Source: Neckera pumila (Eukaryota > Streptophyta > Bryopsida > Hypnales > Neckeraceae). Taken from it: 64,000 nt of DNA. Position numbers and translations under genes: made by a program. This document shows positions 13,287 through 26,020 of the stretch, piece by piece. Every line of letters starts with the position of its first letter. Positions within the stretch are counted from its first letter, which is position 1. The stretch spans positions 7,070,501 through 7,134,500 of the forward strand of contig OZ018412.1 of NCBI GenBank assembly GCA_963969595.1. The letters run 5' to 3'. The notes under the pieces were generated by a model. The model was not told the origin of the DNA. It searched no databases and saw only the letters and a list, made by a program, of their open reading frames with translations.

Positions 13287-13810
13287 GAGCATCACCACCC
13301 GGCTTGCAAAATGCAAGCCAGGTTGCAAGCCTGGCAGTCCATTTTGCAAGCCGGGGAAGAAGGATCGCCCCACCCGTGGCCTCTTAAGAGGCCATCGCCA
13401 TCCAATGAGCTACGTCCACATTCACGGATCATGTCCTTGCTTTTTGGGAAAGTGGAAAAGTGTTTGTCTCATGCGGTTTGCAAGCCGGTTTGCAAGCCAC
13501 CATTTGGCTTGCAAAAGAGCCTGGTTTTGCAAGCCACCGGCGGCTTTTGGCTTGGCCTCTTAACAAGTTCATCCATTATGCAAGACGGGTGGGGCAATTT
13601 TGCAAGCCTCTCTTAACAAGTCATCCAATATGCAAGACAGGTGGGGCAATTTTGCAAGCCTCTCTTAACAAGTTCATCCATTATGCAAGACGGGTGGGGC
13701 AATTTTGCAAGCCTCTCTTAACAAGTTCATCCATTATGCAAGACGGGTGGGGCAATTTTGCAAGCCTCTCTTAACAAGTCATCCAATATGCAAGACGGGT
13801 GGGGATGCTC
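13287..13810. mobile_element. Harbinger/Tourist-like MITE with TTA target duplication
   Basis: The element is bounded by TTA at 13284-13286 and TTA at 13811-13813, the 3-bp duplication typical of PIF/Harbinger. The termini are inverted repeats of about 27 bp: the left reads GAGCATCACCACCCGGCTTG, and the reverse complement of the right differs at a few positions (GAGCATCCCCACCCGTCTTG). GAGCATC-type ends are common in plant Tourist-like MITEs. At 524 bp with no transposase it is non-autonomous. Open frames of 64-125 codons inside it are by-products of the repeats, not genes. Confidence 0.9.
13560..13810. repeat. 52/53-bp tandem array inside the MITE
   Basis: The phrase TTAACAAG recurs at 13560, 13613, 13665, 13718 and 13771, giving four full units (53, 52, 53, 53 bp) and a partial fifth that runs into the right terminus. 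Each unit contains GACGGGTGGGG or a one-base variant, the same motif as in the right terminal inverted repeat, so the array is an amplification of the right end of the element. Confidence 0.95.
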
Positions 13811-13913
13811 TTAGTGCAATGAGGATTTCCAGAACCAGATCCTTTACATTACGATTGCTTGACAAGGTTTCTTTCGAATTCGCGGACAGGCTTCCTTGAG
13901 CTGTGAAGCATTG

Positions 13914-13965
13914 CAGCAGTCAAGAGAAGCAGCAGTCAAGAGAAGCAGCAGTCAAGAGAAGCAGA
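13914..13965. repeat. 16-bp tandem repeat, about three copies
   Basis: The unit GCAGTCAAGAGAAGCA is repeated head to tail three times just after the MITE. Function unknown. Confidence 0.9.
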
Positions 13966-15828
13966 AGTCTGGGAAAGTGAAATAGGTTCTGCTTGACGTG
14001 GAGCCCGACTGCATTAATTTCTTTTAATTGCAGAAAATGTAACATCTTCAGAAGAATTCCACAAAGTTTGAAGAAATCTAACCCGGTTTGAAGAATTCGC
14101 AACTCACGATACATTTGAGATCCAATATTTGGAACCCGAAGTAATTGCATATTTTTGCCACAAGATAATACATGGACCACTGTGTTTTCAGTGACAACAC
14201 AATGAACACTCGGGATGAAAACAGATAGTCATTGAGGATTGATGATCAAGATCTGTCAGCAAAAAGTTGCAAAATTTATGAAAATGAGAAACTATCTCGA
14301 AGTGTTTCATCGCTCAAAACATTATTATACAACGCTGGCCTGAAGATTCAGGGTCTTGTAAGATCTCATCTTTTTCGGGCGGGGCCTCAGGAAAAATTAT
14401 ATCTCTCAGATTCGTTCCCAATGCAGGGGCTTTAGAGTGGCAGCCTTGCAGGATCCACCTTGATCTCCACCATCAAAGGTTTTAAGTCGTGTGTCTAAAG
14501 GGTTCCATCCCTTACGAGGAAACGTATTTTCCTCACACTGGACGACAGGGAAGGACTCAGATGAATGTCATGGGAATAAGTAATATACTTCGTATTTTTG
14601 AAACTGAACTTAGACATCTGCAATGGAAGATGACTAAGTATGTTATCTCAAGACAAGAAGACCTGTGTCTGCATTTTTGGTATGTCGCATTCTAAGATTT
14701 ATTGCACAAATTTGATTAGAACGCTAGTTCAGGCATCCAGCAACAGATATATGAAAAATATTCAGCAAGTAAAATCTGCTTCAGTTTACCTGGTGATCAA
14801 TCAAACCGACGAGAAATCTTCTGAACCTCCATCAGCCTGCTAGAGATGGTTCATGAGGATTCAAACTGGTGAAATTAGTCATCCAGCATGATCTGAACCA
14901 ACCCAGTGCTGTGCAGAACCAATGGTGTTGGATATCATTGCAGTAATTTCTATCCCAACTCGTAGACAACAATCAGTGCAAAACCGTACATATTCAGGGA
15001 CCCAGCTCACCCAAAACTGTCACACAGGACATGGATGAAGAACTGAGCTCCAGCAGTTGCTGTGCTCACACAAGTGGCAGCAAAAACTGCGTGGTGTCAA
15101 CAACTACGGTCTCTTACTGAATCGGCAAATGATTCACGATGGTTGATTAGAATCGCACTCTTAGAATGCGGGACTTACCAATCAATTAAATACATAAATA
15201 TCAGCCACTAGCCATTGCCATGGCAAGAATCATAAATATCTACATGTAAACTGAATGGACTAAATTGTTGTATTTCTACACTCAGCAGCTCTCCAACTTA
15301 CACTTGCGGGAGCATGGAATCCTTTACCTCAATGCGTGGCTACAACAATTTTAAAGCTTTCCATTGCTTTAGTTAAGTAGCAGGCACGTTGATCTTGACA
15401 GAGTCCGCCACTGCCTCAGCATCGGTAGACTCGTATCAAAAGCTCAATAATCTGTCATCAGTTCATCACAAAACCCAAGTTACAGTTCAGAAACTCACGT
15501 TTTAACCTTCGGAAGCTTATCACGCAGTTCAAAAATAGAGCACACCCACAAATTGAATGTTACAGTTGCACCGAATTATCGCTTTCATTCTATGGAGATA
15601 CAGTAATTCTGGGACAGAAACGCATGACTCTTTAAAGAATTGACTCTTTCTATACTTACCATCAAGTAGCGCTCCTATGCACACTCAACAATGGTCATCA
15701 TAATGTACAGTACACACCTGGGCAGATCTAGTCCTGGCGATTGGTCGAGATGCAGAGCTCCATCTGAGCCAACGATAATTTTGGCTTCATCTCCAATTTT
15801 GGTTGACCTTCTTATGCACGGCTCCGAA
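13966..15828. other. Intergenic, no gene recognised
   Basis: Mixed-composition sequence with only short unsupported frames. The right part, next to the stop at 15829, must hold the 3' untranslated region of the minus-strand gene. Confidence 0.45.
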
Positions 15829-18401
15829 CTAAGCCTTGATGGGATCCTCGTAACAAGCAGTCGGATCCACTCCACCGAGGAAGTCGAATCCATAGTTGTC
15901 CGTATGCCTGATAACATCCTTGCTCAAGCCTTTGCAGTAAAACCCCGTCACGTAGGACAGTACCGTGAGGGCTGCTTGGTCCTGCCGGTGATTGAACCGG
16001 TCGGAGCTCTCCGGAGCTATGCATTGCCTTGTGATGGAGCATTCGTACCAAGGACGGAAAAATTTCGTGTAACTGTCTAGAGTGAAGCCTATGCGGGAAG
16101 CATCACAATTACGCTGGCGTTTGAGGTACCTATAGTCGGCTTGGAAGAATTTCAGCTGCCCAGAATGAGTCCATTTCTCCACTATTCCTTCAGATAAGTG
16201 TCCACCGAATCCTTTTGATTTTACCCAGTTCAAGCTTTCGGTTAACGAAGCGGGAGTGAGAATGCGGCAACCGGCATCAAGCCACAGGATGAAGCCCCGT
16301 TCTTGTAAGACAATGTGAGCCATTAGGGCTTTCCATGCATACTCTCCTGCATCACCAAAAAGGTTCAATATTAAACCTAGCAAACAATACATGCCAAACG
16401 AGCGCCACTACCTGAGAGATATCATTCAAAAGAAGTAAATATATGCATCTGGAATTGCTGTTGAATGTGAAGTGTTTACAGTGAAACATTAAACTTAGGG
16501 TTACGATCTGGCACCTTTGCCACCATCGTGAATGGAGATGAGGTCCTTATTCAGCCGCATCCAAATCGGGTAATTTTCAAAGGGAAACTTTCGAGCCTCG
16601 GCCTTGATGCCCAGGTTCTCCAATTCCAAGATCACACAATTCAGATATGCCTCTTGTTCTGTGCTAAGCTCGTCCATGGTCCAAGCCACCACAGAGACAT
16701 TGTAATTCTTTTTAATTCTAGAGGCAGACTTGCCGATTGACCTCAAAAGAAGGAGCCCATACTTGAAGTGATTGCTACTGAATGCTGTTACTATGGTGGG
16801 TTTCCACTCTGAAAGGGTGACAGATTGCTGGGTCAAATCTGGCGTATCCAAATAAACCACCTCACGCTCCTTGTAGAATATGTCTTTCGTCCATGAGGGA
16901 CACGCTTGTTCCACGTACTTGGTGCTGTGACCGACCACAAGTGTCTTGCAGCTTACCTGAAAACAGACAGCCACGAACATCAGAACAGGAGCTCCACATT
17001 CGCAAAGGAGAAGATTTCTAACAACAGAAAAATCTTTCCATATTCGAGAGAGGAAGCATCCATCACTCATTGCCATTCTGATGACGTGCTTCATAAAACC
17101 CTAAGGAACATTTTCTGTGATTTGAATAGGACTTTTGTCTCCTTCGATACGCTGTAGAATTTCATGTGCACGCTGGCCAGCTTAATCGAAAACCCTACTC
17201 GGCTTCAATAGGGTTTATGATCTAAAGGTTTTTGAAAAGCACCCTGAAGCTGAAATTAGGGTTCTTCAAAGCATCGGACTGGAAGGAAAAATACTTACAG
17301 TATGCTGGTTTCCTCAGCCAAGTCCTCTGTAGTAAAAGTTAGCAAACAAATTGTATCGCATATGACAATCATTAGGTCAAGAAACAGAGCCATTTGAAAC
17401 AACTGGCTCTAGAGAGAACTTAAAATGATGAACATAAAATCTGTCTGACTAATTTTCAGAACTGAGAGTTTCATCTCGTAATGTCAATGACTGGTGCAAC
17501 ATTGAGAAAGGTAATGTACAGTCTCCATTCACCATACAGCAAGAGTGAGATTCCATTCACCATACACTTGAACTTTGAGCCTCTCCCTACCACAAATCAA
17601 AGTTCAACTAAATGGTCAAAGGAGCATCTCATGTATTGTCTGGTTAAAAAAGACTCTACTATGTAAGGTCTCCATTCACCATACAGCAAGGTAGAGGTTC
17701 CATACACCATACAGGTGAATTTGAGACTCTTCCTACACTAATCACCGTCTAAAATTTTGCACAATTATTTTATGTTGAGCTAAAAATCTATTGGAAAAAA
17801 CTAAATGCCAATAAATTAAGTGCTGACTCACTTACCACATATCAAAGTTCACCTGTATGGTCCATGGAGCATATAGCAGTATGATTCATACTTAATGCAA
17901 ATGACCAAAAACACGAGGTACCAAAAAACCAACCTGGTGCTGCGACTCCGTCAAATCGAGGAAGCTCTCGCACTTGACACCCTTCCCCATCGCATCTCTT
18001 GCTAGTTTGCAAACAAGAGATGTATAATCCGTGCGCACCAATACGCCCTGCAAGTCCGGTTCCACTAGCCCCACTTCCCCTTCCACTCCAGCAACAGCAA
18101 GCACACGCTGAAAGATCCTTCGCAACTTCCCAAACGGCAGACTGTTGAAACTTGGGACGCCACTGTCATCCCCGATCACGAGCACCACGCAGATCTTGTA
18201 ATTGCGTGTGGCGTTTCCTCGATGGTGGATTCGCTCGGGGGGGAGCGCTGCCACGGAGTTGGAGCACGCGGAGATGGCGAAACTGTATTGCCAGTAGTAG
18301 CTGGTTGTTGCAAGGGATGTTAAGAACAGTAACACGGCCACTGCGAGTTGTACGGGTTTACACCAGACGCGGATCCGAGAGGAGAGCCGAGAGCGCGCCA
18401 T
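15829..18401 (-). CDS. Type II membrane glycosyltransferase-like protein (DUF1647-like)
   Basis: Three exons on the minus strand, 18401-17934, 16956-16515 and 16346-15829 (TAG), join in frame to 475 aa. Residues ~17-37 are one hydrophobic segment after a short basic N-terminus, as in Golgi type II anchors. The second exon has a KPTIVTAFSSNHF motif; the second junction creates GGKGEYAWK; the last exon carries FILWLDAGCR and FNHRQDQAALTVL. These blocks resemble DUF1647-type proteins placed among nucleotide-diphospho-sugar transferases; the aspartate in WLDAG may act as the metal/sugar-nucleotide ligand. Donor and substrate cannot be predicted. Start: the ATG at 18401 sits in a good context directly before the anchor. 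The first intron carries a local duplication. Confidence 0.85.
17520..17875. repeat. Local duplication in intron 1 of the DUF1647-like gene
   Basis: 'TCTCCATTCACCATACAGCA' occurs near 17520 and again near 17668. The following block 'taccaca.atcaaagttcac' occurs near 17589 and near 17835. This is a diverged direct duplication of a ~120-bp segment, the second copy carrying ~100 bp of extra AT-rich sequence. Confidence 0.75.
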
Positions 18402-20862
18402 CCGGGGCTTGATGTCCAGATCTAGAAGCTTGTTTTCCTGTTCATGACTGGCTTCGGGGGTTTAGCTTGCAATCACGACTCTAGTAACTGACTGTGTCCC
18501 CAGCCTGGTAAGGGTCCTACCTCTCCCAGCCTTAACAAACCAAGCATCGGTTCACAGTTTGTTACGTTCCGCGAAATTTGATCTAACTTTTCGAATAGGC
18601 AAGAGAGAAAAAAGCCCCACCGAAAAAACCCTGCGATCCTTGAATTCCTAACCCTAATCTCTCGCAACCCAGTCTATCCCAACACTCTCCTAAACCCGCA
18701 ACCGACAGTACAGTACGAACACACGCACGCACACCGATCAACAAACACTCGAGCAACGAAAGGCGTACCCAAGCCCCCCAAAAGTGAAAAACGAAAAGAT
18801 GACGCATTCGGAAGAGAAGAACCCTAATGACAAGAACACACGCGGTCAACACGCATTCAAGGCTCCTCCGGCACTACAAGAAGAGCGAAAAGGAGAAGGA
18901 TGACAAACGCAGCCCAATCGCAGCCCAATCAAATGATCCGAATTAAATAAAGGGAGGAATTCGGGGAGAAAGAGCATCACCTGCCGTGATCCGGCCCCAG
19001 CACTTGCAATCCAGGCTCAGGAGTAAGGCCTCTCCACGTCATCGAGTCACTTCGTTGATACTTCATGACGTTATTTCGACCTCCACTAGTTTATCACTCC
19101 ACTAAGTTTATCACCGAGCAACTAGCAAATCCTTCACTAGTTTATCTCCGACCGACCCAACTAGCGAATCGTCCACCGTAGCCCGACTTCAAGCTTTCTT
19201 CAAATCATCTCTCCCGCAAATGTGCAAGCAAGGGGATGATCACTGATCCATGATCGAGCACTTGAGCAGCTAAATTTCACTTGAATTCCAAAGTTAAGCT
19301 ACAAATCTGCAAGCAAGGGGAGCAATATTAGAGGACTGAGGAAAGTTCAAAATTGAAATCAGAAGTCGGAGACTACTGTGATAGAGATGAGAGTGCAGAT
19401 GTTTGCGATCTCTTGCTTCTTTTCCGTAACTATGCGGCTTGGCTAGCTGTCTTGAGGCTAGTTAGTTGGCTATGTGACACGTATCCTCCGCTGAGGTCCG
19501 TCAATAGTGGGTCGTGAGCGGAGACTTTTGTTTGGCTTTCGTGAGCTGCATGGAAGCACGATTGGGGCCTTGGGGGCAGTGATTCACCGAAAGAGATTAT
19601 GATATGCATTTTTAGATTTTGTGTGTTTTGTGGATTCCTGTGAAAGATGTAAACCTTTGCAGTGGAACGGAAGTACTGTAGTTTCGTTGTAATTATTGCA
19701 TGTTATGGTCAGATTGGGATACCTGGGTGTCGAAATAATTGTAATTCAAGGTGCCACATTGCATTGAATAGCGCTCTCATCCATTGGCAGCATGCCATGT
19801 GGCACAAATATTGATCATTTTGAATTGAATTCTGACCAAAACTGACCTCAACGTACGGTAGTAGAACCCACCGTGCTTGCACATTTCGGTGAAGAGGGAT
19901 CCCTTGAGTGTGCTTCATTCGTCAAAGAAACCCGTTTTGTATTCAAAACAAACTTCGTCTAGCAATCCTAATGCAACAGGACGTTCTTCGGGAATTCCTC
20001 ATTGCACTTCCAAATTCAAGGCCTGTGCTTCCGGAATCCTAATACGCAAGAAAAAAGCTAAAGGCTCGATCTGCTTGCCCTGGGCGCTTTGATTTCCTTG
20101 GACTCACCGAAAGAAACTCAAATCCACTCTGCTAAGGGAATCTCAATAACAGTAGGCTTTTGCTGTTTCGTGCCCCTATGTATACTCGAGGTCAAATATG
20201 AATTCCTCACGGAGGAAGAGATAATCGACTGCCAGACCTTGCAAACACATTCCGACTAACACCAAGGGAAATTTATTGCAATAATTGTGCTGTTCAAATA
20301 CTATTTTATAAACCAAAACAATGACGAACTAAACATCAGGCAATCATGATCAGTGTATATTAACTTAAGTAAGCTGACAGGTTCAAGCACAATCACCTAC
20401 GATTGATTGCAGTACATTCTGTTGAGCGAAAGTGGAGTTCACTATCAGTATCCATTACTTTCAAAGATTCATTCTCATTCTCACAGTATTTGGTGAAATC
20501 CTTGTTAAATATAGATCGATCAGTAAAACCTAAAAGTTATGGACACTATTAACAACACTTGCTAGCCGGAGATTATAGCGAAGAAGATTTTCATTGTAAT
20601 TAGCAAGGATGCAATCACGTCCATCTGATACCTAGGTCTTAAGAGTTCCAGAGAGTTGATATTTCAAAAGCTGGCAAAATTTTATTACTGTGCCACCTGG
20701 AGCAGAACTTCCCTTCGGAAAGCCTTCTCCGTGATTCAGAAATGAACATTAACAGGGATGTGAGCTTCTCTACCTACAAATTGCTCACAAGGGAATGACT
20801 GGATCAAGCCATTTTTTCACACTAATGGCCAGGCATCAAAATAATTTCTACGCAATGGCTAA
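18402..20862. other. Intergenic between two minus-strand genes
   Basis: The first ~600 bp is GC-richer and probably holds the promoter and leader of the DUF1647-like gene. The rest contains no recognisable gene, RNA or repeat. Confidence 0.45.
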
Positions 20863-23750
20863 TCATCTGATGAGGAAGGAGAAACTAAACTGGACAGTCA
20901 AGTACCAAGGAGAATGATCGATCGACATAATACTCATCCCAGAGCCTCGAATTACAAGCAATTGCGAGGGAAGATACTGATTCTCGCTTTGGATGTCAAG
21001 GTCTTGACGCCGAAGACATTGACTGGAGGGATTCTGCATGTTGGTTTAGCTCGAGGCAGCCGAGTGATTAGGACTAATGTACTCCAAGAGTAACCTCGAC
21101 GAAATGTCCAAATCTTCTCAGTGACTACAGGGAACCTTAATATGCGTTAATTCGAAATTTGCGTCCTTTGCTTGGAGACGACGGTCTAACATTCGTAATC
21201 TGCAGTCCACAAGGATAAATACCACATCAGGAACAACGTACAAACTGCTAGATCAGTGCCAATTATTCTCTTGTTTCATTAGCAAATTTGCAGGCACCAA
21301 ATGCATGACAGAGGAGGTTGCACATACCGGCATTGCTTTCTTGAATAGCTGAATCTGCTGTTCTGAAATGGTTGGAAACTGCACACGCATACCACACCTG
21401 TAGAGGTTAGTCAAGCATTCATAATTTTTCAAGCATTCATGATTTTTCATCATATATAGTTGGTATACATTCATGCTAATTTCACAGCATGAGTGAGAAT
21501 GACCATGCTCTAACACAACCATGCTGTGAGCACCATTATTGGCCTCTCAGATATGCAGGTCTACACCTGAAAATTTCAAGGAAAAACTCATAATTGGTGA
21601 AAAAATGGAAATTGGGGATAGCTAGCAGGAGCAGGAGCTTACATTCCACAACATGACAGTCCAGGTGACATTCTCCGTGCAAGGTGGGGTGGTGAGAGAC
21701 CCTTGATATCTGGCATAGCTTTTCTGAAACGTGGGCAAATCAATTGGATCCAGCATGAACTCGGTGGGAGAACTGCTTTGAGTCGGCAGCTTGCCATCGA
21801 ACTGGTTCCATGGCACATCACATTCCAGGATCATTCATTAGCACATTGCAACTAATCACGGCCACCAGATTTGACATTTACATTAAATAATTAGCTTTGT
21901 GTCGATATATTATAATTACCCTAAACCTATCGTTGTGCCGATAGGTGTGCAAATTGTCTTTATTCACATCAACATTGTGCACCTCTAAGCTAGGATAGGA
22001 TTTCTAGCCCCATCTCCTCCCGGCTCCCTAAATCATTCCGTTTTCCTTCCTTTCTTGAGCGCCATTTCAATGGAGTTGCATTTTTATGAAATTGACTTTG
22101 TTTAGCCCCAGGGCTAATCATCCGGCCAAATAATATAATTAACCCAAGAACGACGCCGGCGTCAATCTTGGCGTTTGGATGACTATGAAATGAAATGGAT
22201 AGAGTTTGAAAGTGCTTTTTCATCCGGATTTTTTCTTGTTGACTTTTCATGTTAGGTTAAAGGATTTCTAATTGTGTTTGTAGTCTTGCGAGTGTTTGTC
22301 TTCACATAAATGAGAAGTTAGTAAAAAAAACGGATCACAAAAATAATGCTATTTTAGTGTATATGGGGAAGTTGTTGCTCCTTGCTCTAAATCTAAAATT
22401 TCTCCACAAAAATGATAATTATTTTTTGAGTTTGAGTCCAACTAACAAAATGAAGGTCATCTATTCTAGTTTCTACTCCAATTTGAATTTTGAAAAAAAT
22501 CCTAATATTGAATATATTTTATTGCAATTTGAACTTTGAATGTATTTTCAATGTCTATTATTTTCTAATTTTAGAATGACACGGAAATTGATTTTATACT
22601 ATAATGTTTGTCATTGTAATACACACACATGGTGAAATTCTCAGATTTTTTGAAATAAATTTTTATTTGATATGATTTTTCTTCACTTTTTCTTAAAAAA
22701 TTCTCAAAAAAATCAATTTTCCATGAAAAAATTTAAAATTTTTGAGAAGTAAAGAAGACTGTATGTGATTTTGATTGTGAAAAATAAATATAAATATTTT
22801 CATACATATCTATTTGCAAAATGGTAGCAAATTGAGTGATGGATAGTGAGGCTTGAAATTAGTGGTCATAGGTCCTTAGTGTCCTTTAAGGGTTCATCAT
22901 TCCAAATGCTAATTCTATGCATGGTGGATCATATATATTTGCTTGTACCTGAGCCAGGAATTTGTTTTCCGCTCCCTTGACGAAGAGCCAGGCGATCACT
23001 GCACGAATGTTTGCGTCTTCTTCACTCACGTACACCTGGTGCAGCTCCATCGGAAAGCTGTGGCCCAGAATCTTGTGTTCGCTGCCCATGTGGAAATGGA
23101 ACTGAGCAGGCCGGTAGCTCACGCCGTTGATCTTCAAAAGTCCCACATTCGAGTCCACATTGACCTGCTCACAAATATTCAGTTGGGACCGGAGAACAAG
23201 GATCCAGTACGTGGCAGGCTACTGAAGAAATGCTCTTCTTCGGAGCTCAAAATTTATGGAGTTGTAAGGCGGGAAGGGCATCACTCACCTCAACGGCGTA
23301 TCCCACGTTGATAGAAATATTAGCAGGAACTGGCTCTACAGAGTACGAAGCGTCAAGTTCACCCAATTCGGGGTCGATGACCATAATATCGGGAGTGATC
23401 TTTATGGGCGATTGTTGTTTGCCTGTTTTGCAAGTTGTCCAATTAACGTTCAAGTCTCCCCAGTGCGCTGGTCCAGTCGGCCCGTCGCCATAGGTAAATC
23501 TCACAGGATCTGCTCAGTCAAAATGACAAATAAACTTGAATTTCCAGATGAAGCATCATGACGTGTCAAATCGAAGTACGGCAACAAAAAAGCTAGGGTA
23601 CGCCCCATGCGCGCCACCAGATGCATAATCTGAATGGGGGTCAATCTCACCTGCCCGTACGACTCCACAGCAGATGGCTTGGAGAGCCAAGAAAACTGCT
23701 ACTGTCCAGAAAAAGCTCCGTATCCCTGCCATTCTTTGAACAATAACCAA
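20863..23750 (-). CDS. Alpha-type carbonic anhydrase, secreted
   Basis: Zinc enzyme for reversible CO2 hydration. Proposed exons: 23750-23618, 23509-23289, 23164-22949, 21801-21643, 21378-21328, 21033-20863 (TGA), about 316 aa. The N-terminus has a signal peptide (MAGIRSFFWTVAVFLALQA), implying the secretory pathway, apoplast or lumen. GKQQSPI is the family's substrate-pocket block. QFHFHMGSEH and MELHQV carry the three zinc histidines and the glutamate of the proton gate; SLTTPPC carries the catalytic threonine. Uncertain points: the exon 1 donor (23618/23617, or a variant that uses another acceptor and reads GAFTYG), the start (Met at 23750 or 23732), and the last exon, which reads NPSSQCLRRQ where the family has N-RP-Q-L. 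The 1.1-kb intron 3 has an AT-rich core. Confidence 0.88.
22260..22870. other. AT-rich block in carbonic anhydrase intron 3
   Basis: About 600 bp, much more AT-rich than its surroundings, with no coding potential. It may be an insertion, but no terminal repeats or target duplication were found. Confidence 0.4.
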
Positions 23751-26020
23751 AACGCTCGAGTCGGAAGTTCTAGATTAAGCTTGCAGCAGTACGTTAACAC
23801 CAAACCTCTATCTTTGAGACACTCGAACCTCTGAAGAAATAATATTGTCGAAGCTTGAAGCAGTTCAAATCGACCTGTCCGGCCGGATCAGCGGTGCTCA
23901 ACGTACCCGACTGTTGAATTTATCTGTGGGCTGAATTACATACTTTAGTAGAGTACAAACAGGCTTTCGACATGAATTGCGAGTGGTGGAGTACAGATGG
24001 TTGTGGAATAAATCCCAATTCAGCTAGATGCTGAGCTTTATATTGAAATTAGTTACAGACTCGATCAATTGTCAAAGAATAAACGTCATGAGTACGTAGT
24101 TTACTATCCTTAGCTTACATAGACTACTGCAGACTCAAAATTCAACATGAGCCTGAGTGGAAAGTGTGAAAACCTTGGTGCCCACGCTACCGGATCCGGT
24201 CTGGCAACGCGTCTGTGAAATACTAAGCCAACTACTAAGCCAAGGCTCTGAATTCGTGTCTAGTTCAGTTGAAACTTACGCGAGAACCTAGCTAAAGAAC
24301 ATTCTTTTGTTGACTGCACATTTGTATAGATACCTGAAACCTTGTGTGCACGAATTTAATCTTCATTTTTGCTTGCTTTTCATGCTCACGTGCTATTGGG
24401 AAGTCACCAGCTGAACCACTCCAGGACGTACCTCTGCATCCTCTGCGTAACTTTAATAACTAACTGTCGATGGTGACGACGAAGACCAAAGTTATGAAGA
24501 ATAAACGAAGTGATCAGATCGAGATGTGATCGAATGACTCTTGCTATGTATGCCCTATCTCCTGTACAGTAAGTTCGGAACCACGTGAACTCGTGATTTT
24601 GATAATCGTGCTCAATTGTGGGTCATCCTGATCAAGTTGCGATACAACTACGGCCGAGTCGAATGAGAAGTCAACTCCATGGCTTCCTGAGGAAGTACCT
24701 CGACTGGGGCTTGAATCGGCAACGTCCCTGAAAATGTGGAAGGAAGGACAAAATACGAACTGTCCTGATATCGAATTTCCTCTTTTGGAGGGGAGCACAT
24801 GAGACTATAGACACAGGCTCTGTTGAGATCATTTGGGAGGGACCGCAAGCCAGCGAGAAGGCCAAGTTAGGGGCCAAGCCGACACAAATCACAAAAGGAA
24901 GCCTAATTACCCCAAGGCACATTTATTTCATGATCAACAGCAAAATCTGCTGGTAACCTATTGACTCCAATTGACTGATATCAAAATTCCGGAGGATCTT
25001 CTTCTCTGTGGTAGAATTCTTAGCAATCATCGCAGTTCATTTAGCCCAATTGCAAGCGGCAAGGATTGGTAGACGACGCATTTTTTGCAGCCAATGGCAG
25101 ATGGCAGATTTTTACAAGCATTTGAGCGTAGTTACTATTATTAAGCTAAGCGTCTCATGATCATGAGACGAAGCTAAGAAAAGAGTAGGTGTGGGAAATT
25201 TCGTTAAATCCATACGCCATTTTTCCATTCATGTCCTTCATTCAGCGTCAATTTCGTGAAATTAGCATATTTCCACCAAACTTGACACTTTTATGTTTAG
25301 ACTGTTCTGGAATCTATACCAATCCTAGACTTTAGAGCTTTGTGCAGATGAATCACAATGTTTGGCACCTTGAATCGTGCTAGTTTAACGAAATTGTCCA
25401 TTTTCAACCTTACCCTTCCGTCATTTTAACGAAATTTTGGTTAGGTTGGTTTTGCACTCAGCTCTCAAGTAGGCCTAACTCATCCTGTGCCCAAAGTCAG
25501 CCATGTGACTGGACCTTTCCGCAGGTTTATGTAATTACCCTGTGCTAATAAATCATGAAGTGTGAAATGGGATTCAATCCACTGTAGCTACAGACTGCTA
25601 ACAACAAGTCAAAAGTGTTGAATCAGATCGATGGTTTTCAAAAAGTGATGATATTTGGTTTACGAAAAAGAGTTGTTTACCTTCAAAAACTGAGGTAGCA
25701 TGCACACGGCAAATCGGGAACAGTCGGTCGGTCGAGGAACTTACGGAAGGCTAGTGATTGCAGGGTGCTTCAGCTGCTGCTTGCAACTCACTGCTGAAGT
25801 GCGGAAGAGAAAAATTGTCAACATGGCCAAGTGCATCGATCTGTGAAGAGAATGGGGAGTTGCTTTTCAGTTATATATACGACGTAATGGATTGTGAGTG
25901 ATTACGTGTGCACCGAGGGTATTCGGGGTTTAGTGACACGGATGTCAATGCTTGCAAGCAAGTTGCAACTACGTTAGATTTGTCAAAGAAAGATTGTATA
26001 TTCAAGAGATGAAGAGCTTC
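23751..26020. other. Intergenic, no gene recognised
   Basis: The first part would contain the promoter of the carbonic anhydrase gene. Overlapping minus-strand frames at 24544-24922 of 66-84 codons have no recognisable motif and are probably chance. Confidence 0.45.

Noticed and set aside
13239..13899. ORFs of 64-125 codons in the MITE region
   Set aside because: They consist of translated tandem-repeat units and terminal repeats.
15675..16080. Plus-strand and alternative minus-strand ORFs over the DUF1647-like last exon
   Set aside because: Shadows of the real third exon, which carries the conserved WLDAG and NHRQDQ motifs.
24544..24922. Minus-strand overlapping ORFs as a gene
   Set aside because: Three frames overlap, none has a domain, and no exon chain could be built.
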